From the NCBI RefSeq assembly GCF_003051005.1, contig NZ_QAOW01000001.1, positions 1,054,001-1,118,000 of the forward strand: a stretch of 64,000 bases of DNA, given 5' to 3'. How positions within the stretch are numbered: the first letter of the stretch is position 1; each line of letters starts with the position of its first letter. The notes under the pieces were generated by a model. It worked only from the letters and a program-made list of their open reading frames with translations. It searched no databases and was not told where the DNA came from. The translations under genes were made by a program, and so were the position numbers. This DNA comes from Rhodococcus sp. OK519 (GTDB lineage: Bacteria; Actinomycetota; Actinomycetes; Mycobacteriales; Mycobacteriaceae). Shown piece after piece: positions 57,913 to 64,000 of this stretch.

Positions 57913-58683
57913 ATGTCAACAGCACAGGAGATTGCGGAGAAGGAAGAGATCTCCGATCTCAAGAAGTATCTTGCCGAAGGTGCCGGAACCTTCGTGCTGG
58001 TGTTCGCCGCGATCGGTACCGCGGTCTTCTCCGGGACCGCGGTCGGCCAGTTGGGGATCGCGCTGGCGTTCGGCCTGACGCTGATGTTCCTGGTCTACGC
58101 GATCGGCCCGATCTCGGGTTGTCACGTCAACCCTGCGGTGACGCTGGGGCACTTCATTCTCGGCCGTGTGTCTGCTGCCAAGGCGGGCTATTACGTGCTG
58201 TCTCAGGTCATCGGAGGGCTCGTCGCGGGTTTGGCGGTGTACGCGATCGCGCAGAGCATGCCCGGCTACGACCGTCGGGAGGACGGGCTCGCCGCGAACG
58301 GGTGGGGCGTCCACAGCCCGTCGGCCCAGTCGGGCCCGCTCGGCAAGGTCATCGAGTCCGGCTACGGCATAGGCGCGGCGATGACGGTCGAGGTCATCCT
58401 CACCGCGCTGCTGGTGTTCGTCGTACTCGCTTCGACCGACCAGCTCTCCGACCTTCCTCTCGCAGGCGTGTCGATCGGTTTCACTCTGGCGGTAATCCAC
58501 CTGATCTCGATCCCGATCGACAACACGTCCGTCAACCCGGCCCGCAGCCTCGCTGTCGCGCTGTACCAGCCCGGCGCGCTGGGGCAGGTGTGGCTGTTCA
58601 TCATCTTCCCGCTGATCGGAGGCGCGCTGGGTGCCCTGATCTACCGGGCGCTGTTCGGCCGGTACAACAGGCTGAACGACTGA
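57913..58683 (+). CDS. aqpZ: Aquaporin Z-type water channel
   Basis: This membrane channel passes water and perhaps small neutral solutes. The two half-helix motifs are GCHVNPAVT (near residue 75) and NTSVNPARS (near 205). The His in IHLISIPI and the Arg after the second NPA match the AqpZ selectivity filter rather than GlpF. The 256-residue product carries an extra cytosolic N-terminus of about 20 charged residues and a loop near 118-135. The ATG at 57913 has GGAAGG upstream. With ectABC and proAB in the same window it adds to osmotic functions. Confidence 0.93.
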   Translation: MSTAQEIAEKEEISDLKKYLAEGAGTFVLVFAAIGTAVFSGTAVGQLGIALAFGLTLMFLVYAIGPISGCHVNPAVTLGHFILGRVSAAKAGYYVLSQVIGGLVAGLAVYAIAQSMPGYDRREDGLAANGWGVHSPSAQSGPLGKVIESGYGIGAAMTVEVILTALLVFVVLASTDQLSDLPLAGVSIGFTLAVIHLISIPIDNTSVNPARSLAVALYQPGALGQVWLFIIFPLIGGALGALIYRALFGRYNRLND

Positions 58684-58688
58684 TCTGT

Positions 58689-58741
58689 ACAGACAACCGC
58701 GGGCCCGGCATGCGATTCGTGCCGGGCCTGCGGTCGTCTGT
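58689..58741. terminator. Long hairpin between aqpZ and the PemK-like gene
   Basis: ACAGAC, ACCGC and GGCCCGGCA pair with TGCCGGGCC, GCGGT and GTCTGT, with small bulges. It lies between convergent genes. Confidence 0.75.
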
Positions 58742-58755
58742 TCTGTCAGTGCGAG

Positions 58756-59310
58756 CTAGTGCCAGCTGTACTCGGCACGCAGTCGCGCGGCCACCTTCTC
58801 GAACCGCGGCTGGTCCAGGACCGCGCCCTCGCGGCGGATGCCAGCCTCGGGCACGTCGAGCACCCGGTCCAGCCGGACCCAGCTCGGCCTGTTCTCCGCA
58901 TCCCACGTGCCGGCGCCGAGGGCCATCCAGTTCGGCTCGTCGTCGCGATCGCCGTTGGAGGAGAGCATGAGGCCGAGCAGGGTGTTGCCGTCGCGGCCCA
59001 CCACCAACACGGGTCGGTCTTTGCCCTGACCCGGATCCTCCTCGTAGGTGACCCACGTCCAGACGATCTCGCCCGGATCGGCGCGCCCGTCCAGGTCCGG
59101 GGAGTACTCGACTTTGCGGGCACGATGCGCCGACGGCGACGTCCTGCGCGACACAGGGCGTCCCGGCTCGAAGCCCGCCGGCGTGCCGGCGATTGCCTCG
59201 GTCGCTCGTTTGACTGCGGTGGTGTTCTGGAGCTGTCGCAGCAACTTCGGGCCCTGCGCGACGGCGAGATCCCCGAGTTTTCTGCCGATGCTGCCCCACG
59301 TGCTCGCCAT
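58756..59310 (-). CDS. PemK/MazF-fold protein without partner antitoxin
   Basis: The C-terminal 115 residues resemble the PemK/MazF RNase fold: GEIVWTWVTYEEDPGQGKDRPVLVVGRDG, described in part (near residue 85-110), contains the conserved first strand and RPVLVV. The N-terminal 70 residues are basic and not part of MazF toxins. No antitoxin-sized gene is adjacent. M. tuberculosis has a similar protein beside lepA (Rv2405c), so it is probably a conserved housekeeping protein. The 184-residue start at ATG 59310 is supported by TAAGCT 8 nt upstream. Confidence 0.78.
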   Translation of the reverse strand: MASTWGSIGRKLGDLAVAQGPKLLRQLQNTTAVKRATEAIAGTPAGFEPGRPVSRRTSPSAHRARKVEYSPDLDGRADPGEIVWTWVTYEEDPGQGKDRPVLVVGRDGNTLLGLMLSSNGDRDDEPNWMALGAGTWDAENRPSWVRLDRVLDVPEAGIRREGAVLDQPRFEKVAARLRAEYSWH

Positions 59311-59318
59311 GGGATCCG

Positions 59319-59324
59319 AGCTTA
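59319..59324 (-). promoter_or_regulatory. -10 hexamer TAAGCT, leaderless PemK-like gene
   Basis: TAAGCT is 8 nt before the ATG at 59310, the same hexamer and spacing as nadD. Confidence 0.5.
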
Positions 59325-59443
59325 GCGGCGGAGGCCGCCATCGCCTGGAAGTGAGAGAAGAATCGGACACGGAGGCCATGTGGTTCGCTGACCAACGGAA
59401 AGTCAGCCCCTTCGCTTCTGGCCGGAGCGGAGGATCTCATCGG

Positions 59444-59449
59444 TACGCT
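59444..59449 (+). promoter_or_regulatory. -10 hexamer TACGCT, leaderless small membrane protein
   Basis: TACGCT is 7 nt before the ATG at 59457. The surrounding 21 bases are identical to the start of the GNAT gene at 19861. Confidence 0.55.
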
Positions 59450-59456
59450 CGCGGGC

Positions 59457-59774
59457 ATGGGTGGGGCCGTGTTGGTGCTGATCGCCATGATCGGTCCGTT
59501 GGTGCTGTTCGGGTGGGCGGCTGTTCGGGCGAAGCACCGCGGGCTCGGGGGGTCGTTCGTCGGGCCGTTTCAGGAGATGTTCGATCCCGGCGCGGCGAGA
59601 GCACTGATCGTCGTCGAGGAGATGGTGGGACTGCCGGATCCCGCGGACTCCGGCGACTCGGACAATGACGACGATGTGCCGTACACGGCGGTGTACGAGG
59701 GCGTTCGGCTCTCCATCGACGCTGACAATGCTCCGCGGCGCAGAGGCGACGGGACCACCGAGCGAGTGGGGTGA
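59457..59774 (+). CDS. Small single-span membrane protein, unknown function
   Basis: I do not recognise this 105-residue protein. It has one N-terminal membrane segment (AVLVLIAMIGPLVLFGWAAV, about 4-23), a short basic stretch (RAKHRG), and an acidic Asp-rich tail with DSGDSDNDDD near 66. The ATG at 59457 is supported by a leaderless-type -10. It diverges from the PemK-like gene and is followed by a degenerate region holding an integrase relic. Confidence 0.55.
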   Translation: MGGAVLVLIAMIGPLVLFGWAAVRAKHRGLGGSFVGPFQEMFDPGAARALIVVEEMVGLPDPADSGDSDNDDDVPYTAVYEGVRLSIDADNAPRRRGDGTTERVG

Positions 59775-60026
59775 GCGCCCGCTCGGTCAAGCTCTGGTGA
59801 CGCCGGTCCTGACGCACCCGCGTTCCTCGAACGGACGTCCCAGATGTCGCGGTCATCGAGATCGCGGCGACCACATTCGCGTCCTGGCGATGGCACGGCG
59901 CTGGAAGCGGTTGCGGCGTCACTTCGGTATCCCCACGGCGTAAGCGCTTCAGCGAAGCAATTGCTCTTGACCGGAACGTCGCTTCCCGAGCCGTCGAAGT
60001 CGGCCACATACGGCTCCCCAGGCCCG
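59775..60026. other. Degenerate region upstream of the integrase relic
   Basis: No intact gene is recognisable in these 252 bases. It may be the decayed middle of the integrase, but I could not match any frame to the catalytic core. Confidence 0.35.
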
Positions 60027-60221
60027 AAGCTTGTGAAGGACGCGCCGGTCCCGGCGGCGGCTCACTACCTCGGTCACAAGTCACCGGCCGTGACCCTGGA
60101 TGTGTACGCCCACCGGTGTCCAAGGGATGATGGGAGGGCACGGGACGCAGTCGATGCGATCCTGGTGCGGGACCAGTGCGGGACGGGCGACCGGACCGGG
60201 TCGATGTCAGTGCGCGAGTGA
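60027..60221 (+). pseudogene. Tyrosine integrase C-terminal relic
   Basis: One frame ends in [20 protein letters not shown] followed by [17 protein letters not shown] and a stop. This matches the end of phage-type tyrosine recombinases: LGHxSxxxTLDxYAH contains the conserved Gly-His and the nucleophile Tyr. The catalytic Arg and HxxR box and the N-terminal domains are missing, so only a remnant remains. The stop is 16 bases before the lepA start. Confidence 0.75.
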
Positions 60222-60237
60222 GACGAGGGAATTGGGC

Positions 60238-62100
60238 TTGAGCAGCAACTTTGCGGAGAAGACGTTCACGGATCCGTCGAAGATCCGGAACTTCTGCATC
60301 ATCGCGCACATCGACCACGGCAAGTCGACGCTGGCCGACCGGATGCTGCAGCTCACCGGAGTCGTCGAGGAGCGGGCGATGCGCGCGCAGTACCTCGACC
60401 GTATGGACATCGAGCGCGAGCGCGGCATCACCATCAAGGCGCAGAACGTGCGTCTGCCGTGGACGGTCGAGAACGAGGACGGCACGACCGAAGAGATCGT
60501 CCTGCACCTGATCGACACGCCCGGTCACGTCGACTTCACCTACGAGGTCTCGCGCGCGCTCGAAGCCTGCGAGGGTGCTGTGCTGCTCGTCGACGCCGCG
60601 CAGGGCATCGAGGCCCAGACCCTGGCCAACCTGTACCTGGCGATGGAGAAGGACCTCACCATCATCCCGGTGCTCAACAAGATCGACCTGCCGGCCGCCG
60701 ACCCCGAGCGGTACGCCGCCGAGATCGCGCACATCGTGGGCTGTGAGCCCGGGGACGTGCTGCGGGTCTCCGGTAAGACCGGCGTCGGTGTGAAGGAACT
60801 GCTCGACGAGGTCGTCCGGGTCGTTCCCGCCCCGGTGGGCGACGCGGACGGTCCGGCACGAGCGATGATCTTCGACTCCGTGTACGACTCGTACCGCGGC
60901 GTCGTCACGTACGTGCGCGTGGTGGACGGCAAGATCCGTCCCCGCGAGAAGGTCACCATGATGTCGACCGGCACCACGCACGAACTGCTCGAGGTGGGAA
61001 TCATCTCCCCCGAGCCCAAGGTCACCACCGGCCTGGGTGTCGGGGAGGTCGGCTACCTGATCACCGGCGTCAAGGACGTGCGGCAGTCGCGGGTCGGCGA
61101 CACGGTCACCACCTTCCGCAACGGCGCGTCCGAGCCGCTGACCGGTTACCGCGACCCCAAGCCGATGGTCTACTCCGGCCTGTACCCGATGGACGGTTCC
61201 GACTACCCGGTGCTGCGTGACGCCCTGGACAAGCTGCGGCTCAACGACGCGGCGCTGGCCTACGAGCCGGAGACCTCGGTGGCACTCGGTTTCGGCTTCC
61301 GCTGTGGCTTCCTCGGCCTCCTGCACATGGAAATCACCCGGGACCGACTCGAGCGCGAGTTCGGCCTCGACCTGATCTCGACCGCGCCCAACGTGGTGTA
61401 CCGAGTGGTGATGGAGGACGGCGTCGAGCACGAGGTGACCAACCCGTCGTACTGGCCGGAGGGCAAGGTCCGCGAGGTGTACGAGCCGATGGCCAAGTGC
61501 ACCGTCATCGCACCGAGCGAGTACACCGGCGCGATCATGGAGCTGTGCCAGTCCCGACGTGGTGAGCTCGGTGGGATGGACTATCTCTCGGAGACCCGCG
61601 TCGAGCTGCGCTACACGCTGCCGATGGGCGAGATCATGTTCGACTTCTTCGACGCCCTCAAGTCGCGGACCAAGGGATACGCGAGCCTCGACTACGAGGA
61701 GTCCGGTGAGGCGCAGGCCGCGCTGGTGAAGGTGGACATCCTGCTGCAGGGCGAGGCCGTCGACGCGTTCAGTGCGATCGTGCACAAGGACGCCGCGTTC
61801 GCCTATGGCAACAAGATGACGACCAAGCTGCGCGAGCTCATCCCGCGTCAGCAGTTCGAGGTGCCAATCCAGGCCGCGATCGGAGCGAAGATCATTGCGC
61901 GCGAGAACATTCGCGCAATCCGCAAGGACGTGCTCGCGAAGTGCTACGGCGGCGACATCAGCCGTAAGCGCAAGCTGCTCGAGAAGCAGAAGGAGGGCAA
62001 GAAGCGGATGAAGACGATCGGTCGCGTCGAGGTCCCGCAGGAAGCCTTCGTTGCGGCGTTGTCGAACGAGGCTGTGGCGGACAAGCCGAAGGGCAAGTAG
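60238..62100 (+). CDS. lepA: Elongation factor 4 (LepA)
   Basis: This ribosome-associated GTPase can back-translocate stalled ribosomes and helps 30S maturation. G1 is AHIDHGKST near residue 22-30, G2 RGITIKAQ near 62, G3 DTPGHVDF near 93 and G4 NKID near 148. Domains II-V and the LepA-specific C-terminal domain (ending near [20 protein letters not shown], about 563-582) are present. The 620-residue length is normal. I chose the TTG at 60238 because GAGGGA lies about 7 nt upstream; a TTG at 60232 is too close to it. Confidence 0.96.
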   Translation: MSSNFAEKTFTDPSKIRNFCIIAHIDHGKSTLADRMLQLTGVVEERAMRAQYLDRMDIERERGITIKAQNVRLPWTVENEDGTTEEIVLHLIDTPGHVDFTYEVSRALEACEGAVLLVDAAQGIEAQTLANLYLAMEKDLTIIPVLNKIDLPAADPERYAAEIAHIVGCEPGDVLRVSGKTGVGVKELLDEVVRVVPAPVGDADGPARAMIFDSVYDSYRGVVTYVRVVDGKIRPREKVTMMSTGTTHELLEVGIISPEPKVTTGLGVGEVGYLITGVKDVRQSRVGDTVTTFRNGASEPLTGYRDPKPMVYSGLYPMDGSDYPVLRDALDKLRLNDAALAYEPETSVALGFGFRCGFLGLLHMEITRDRLEREFGLDLISTAPNVVYRVVMEDGVEHEVTNPSYWPEGKVREVYEPMAKCTVIAPSEYTGAIMELCQSRRGELGGMDYLSETRVELRYTLPMGEIMFDFFDALKSRTKGYASLDYEESGEAQAALVKVDILLQGEAVDAFSAIVHKDAAFAYGNKMTTKLRELIPRQQFEVPIQAAIGAKIIARENIRAIRKDVLAKCYGGDISRKRKLLEKQKEGKKRMKTIGRVEVPQEAFVAALSNEAVADKPKGK

Positions 62101-62111
62101 GGGGACAGTCG

Positions 62112-63044
62112 ATGATCAGCACCTGGTTGACCCGTGAACTCGGGTTGGAGATGCCGATCATCGGCGCCCCGATGGGCGGGCGCGCCGGCGGCCGCCTCGC
62201 GGGCGAGGTCACGCGGGTCGGCGGCCTGGGCCTGCTGGGCGCCGCGCGCTACGCCACGCCCGAGTGGATCGCCGAGGAGTCGGCGATCGCCCGGGAACTC
62301 GGCGGCGGACTGCTCGGCATCGGCCTGATGACGTGGTCGCTGGACGTCGACGACACCCTGCTCGCGGCCGCTCTCGCGGAGAAACCACGAGTCGTGTCGC
62401 TGTCGTTCGGTGACCCTGCCCCTTACGTCGAGCGCGTCCATGCCGCGGGTGCCCTCGCCGTCTCGCAGGTGAACACGCTCGACGACCTGCGGGTCGTCGA
62501 GCGGGCCGGAGTCGATTTCGTCATCGCCCAGGGCGGCGAGGCGGGCGGCCACACCGGACGCATCGGCACCCTGCCCCTGCTGCAGGAAGTGCTGGACGCC
62601 ACGAGTCTTCCCGTGCTCGCTGCCGGTGGCATCGGGACCGGACGCGGCCTGGCCGCCGTCGTCGCGGCCGGTGCGGAGGGCGCCATGATCGGCACCGCGC
62701 TGCTGGCGAGTCCCGAGACGATCGGTCCGGAGTACGCACGTCGGAAACTCATCGAGGCAGGCAGCGCCGACACCGTCTACACGTCGGTCTTCGACCAGGC
62801 CCGCGATCAGCCGTGGCCGCAGCGTTGGGGCGGCCGGGCCCTCGCCAACGACTACACGGCCCAGTGGCACGGGCAGGGTGCGGACAACGAAACCCTCTCC
62901 GCGGCCTACGATCCCGCTGATTCGCAGCAGGGCGTGGTCTACGCGGGCGAGGTGGCGGGCCTCGTGACGTCGGAGCGACCGGCGGGCGAGGTGGTGCGCA
63001 CCATCGCGGCCGACGCCGAGCGCCTGCTCCGCCGTACCTACTGA
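62112..63044 (+). CDS. Nitronate monooxygenase-family FMN enzyme (second copy)
   Basis: This 310-residue TIM-barrel FMN enzyme shows PIIGAPMGGRAGGRLAGEVT (residues 14-33), FVIAQGGEAGGHTGRIGTLP near 136 and LAAGGIGTGRGLAAVVAAGAEG near 175. These are nitronate monooxygenase family signatures; the natural substrate is unknown. It differs clearly from the 377-residue copy at 6959-8092, so this is not a recent duplication. It starts 11 bases after lepA and may be co-transcribed. Confidence 0.88.
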   Translation: MISTWLTRELGLEMPIIGAPMGGRAGGRLAGEVTRVGGLGLLGAARYATPEWIAEESAIARELGGGLLGIGLMTWSLDVDDTLLAAALAEKPRVVSLSFGDPAPYVERVHAAGALAVSQVNTLDDLRVVERAGVDFVIAQGGEAGGHTGRIGTLPLLQEVLDATSLPVLAAGGIGTGRGLAAVVAAGAEGAMIGTALLASPETIGPEYARRKLIEAGSADTVYTSVFDQARDQPWPQRWGGRALANDYTAQWHGQGADNETLSAAYDPADSQQGVVYAGEVAGLVTSERPAGEVVRTIAADAERLLRRTY

Positions 63045-63054
63045 CGCCGCCGGA

Positions 63055-63432
63055 CTACTCGGGGCGGTGACAGACCGCCTCGACGTTGTTGCCGTCGGGA
63101 TCGCGCACGAACGCGCCGTAATAGCCGGGGTGGTACTCGGGCCATTCGCGCGGGTGGTGCAGTACTTCGGCGCCCATCGAGACTGCGGCTGCGAAGAAGG
63201 CGTCGACGGCGGCGCGGGTGTCCGCGGCGAAGGCGACGTGGTTCTCGCGGAAGCCCGCGTCGGTGGGAGCCAGTGGGCTGATCCAGAAGTCCGGGTGCGG
63301 CGGTACGCCGTAGCCGATGACCCCGGGGGCGGGTTCGAGGATCCGCTTTCCACCGAGCGTGGCGAGGACGGTGTCGTAGAACGCGGCGCCGGCCTCGATG
63401 TCGGCGCATTGAATTCCCAGGTGATCCATCAT
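63055..63432 (-). CDS. VOC-family (glyoxalase/dioxygenase-fold) protein
   Basis: This 125-residue protein has a single vicinal-oxygen-chelate module pair. MDHLGIQCADIEAGAAFYDTVL near the N-terminus holds the first metal His; NHVAFAAD near 62 and FVRDPDGNNVEAVCH near 108 provide further metal ligands. The substrate is not predictable. Two ATG codons in tandem (63432 and 63429) can start it; CACGAT lies 6 nt upstream of the first. It converges on the nitronate monooxygenase gene with a 10-base gap. Confidence 0.85.
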   Translation of the reverse strand: MMDHLGIQCADIEAGAAFYDTVLATLGGKRILEPAPGVIGYGVPPHPDFWISPLAPTDAGFRENHVAFAADTRAAVDAFFAAAVSMGAEVLHHPREWPEYHPGYYGAFVRDPDGNNVEAVCHRPE

Positions 63433-63481
63433 GCGCCGATCGTGACACAGGACACCGACATGCGTGGTCGATCGATCCAGG

Positions 63482-64000
63482 TCAGGAGGGCCCGTGGGCG
63501 GGTTGGAAGGTTCCCGTCGCGCCGGACTCCTCGGCGCGGATGACGTGGACGACGGCGTTGATGAGCGCCAGGTGGGTGAACGCCTGGGGGAAGTTTCCCA
63601 GGTGCCGGCCTGTCTTGGGGTCGATCTCCTCGGCGTACAGCTTGAGCGGGCTCGCGAACGCGAGTAATCGTTCGCACAACTGCTTGGCCCGCTCGACTTC
63701 TCCGATCTCGACGAGCGCCGAGACCAGCCAGAACGAGCAGATCGTGAACGTGCCCTCCTTTCCGGACAGTCCGTCGTCGGTCTCCTCGACCCGATACCGC
63801 AGCACCAAGCCGTCCTCGGTGAGTTCGTCGGCGATCGCCAGGACCGTGGCGCGGATGCGGGCATCGTCGGCGGGCAGGAACCGCAGCAGCGGGGCGAGTA
63901 GGAGCGACGCGTCCAGGGCGCGGTGCCCGTACCGCTGGACCAGCACCCCGCGCTCGTCGACCCCGTTTTCGAGAACGTCCGCCTTGACCTCCTCCGCGAT
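63482..64000 (-). CDS. GH15 glucoamylase/trehalase (5' part outside window)
   Basis: The visible 172 C-terminal residues have RYGHRALDASLLLAPLLRFL, FTICSFWLVSALVEIG and LYAEEIDPKTGRHLGNFPQAFTHLALIN, described in parts, which are the end of the (alpha/alpha)6 barrel of glycoside hydrolase family 15. EEIDPKTG carries the likely catalytic base Glu. In M. tuberculosis the GH15 protein beside lepA is a trehalase, so trehalose hydrolysis is the best guess. The N-terminal two thirds lie beyond base 64000. Confidence 0.88.
   Translation of the reverse strand: MAEEVKADVLENGVDERGVLVQRYGHRALDASLLLAPLLRFLPADDARIRATVLAIADELTEDGLVLRYRVEETDDGLSGKEGTFTICSFWLVSALVEIGEVERAKQLCERLLAFASPLKLYAEEIDPKTGRHLGNFPQAFTHLALINAVVHVIRAEESGATGTFQPAHGPS

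Noticed and set aside
58756-59774. A divergent toxin-antitoxin system made of the PemK-like gene and the small protein at 59457
   Set aside because: The small protein has a membrane segment and no DNA-binding or antitoxin motif, the genes are divergent, and the PemK-like protein is a conserved lepA neighbour.
6959-63044. The two nitronate monooxygenase genes as a recent duplication
   Set aside because: They differ in length (377 and 310 residues) and in most positions outside the FMN motifs.

Overview
The window is high-GC actinobacterial DNA. Short intergenic gaps, many GTG starts, 4-base GTGA gene overlaps, a Rv2466c-type DsbA-fold protein, the GpgP/OctT pair and the RqlH helicase-phosphoribosyltransferase fusion all point to the mycolic-acid actinobacteria, most likely Rhodococcus or a close relative. 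This placement is inference; no rRNA gene is present to settle it. From memory, most of the window follows the Mycobacterium tuberculosis order from pepN (Rv2467) to the GH15 trehalase beside lepA (Rv2402/Rv2404c), with lineage-specific genes inserted between the conserved blocks.

Layout. 1-4.7 kb: pepN (partial), an inserted FAD reductase, a CPWC thioredoxin-fold protein behind a SigH-like promoter, rpiB and nei1. 4.7-8.1 kb: a glycine-rich DUF1542-type membrane protein, dinB with a perfect LexA palindrome at its start, and a nitronate monooxygenase. 8.3-13.1 kb: tRNA-Gly(UCC), tRNA-Pro(UGG), tig, clpP1, clpP2 and clpX, a protein folding and proteolysis block. 13.1-22.5 kb (accessory): a TetR regulator, a secreted lipase, a secreted hypothetical, fdhF-fdhD, an IdeR-boxed iron-siderophore lipoprotein, a GNAT and an S9 peptidase. 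22.5-35.2 kb (conserved): valS-folC-DUF4233, ndk, rne, rplU-rpmA, obg-proB. 35.2-45.6 kb (accessory): a sirtuin, a YhgE/Pip membrane protein, ectABC, rqlH, a GNAT, ribokinase and an amino acid permease. 45.7-57.2 kb (conserved): proA, a MoxR/VWA pair, nadD-rsfS-gpgP-octT-degV and comEA-comEC-holA. 57.3-64 kb: rpsT, aqpZ, an orphan PemK-fold protein, a small membrane protein, an integrase relic, lepA, a second nitronate monooxygenase, a VOC protein and a partial GH15 glucosidase/trehalase.

Functional links. proB and proA make proline and ectABC makes ectoine; with aqpZ these are osmotic-stress functions. Trigger factor and ClpXP1P2 handle folding and proteolysis, with a ClgR-like site in front of clpP1. 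rne, obg, rsfS, lepA, rplU, rpmA and rpsT serve RNA and ribosome metabolism. gpgP and octT belong to methylglucose lipopolysaccharide synthesis.

The least obvious signals are regulatory. About a dozen genes carry a TANNNT hexamer 6-8 nt before the start codon, which predicts leaderless mRNAs and fixes several starts. A 22-bp repeat around AAGTGCGCAAAACGCG occurs six times in two intergenic regions, directly after stop codons. Single sites resembling SigH, LexA, IdeR and ClgR targets precede the genes one would expect. I found no CRISPR array, no intact mobile element and no clearly new multigene system; the integrase relic beside lepA is the only trace of past insertion.
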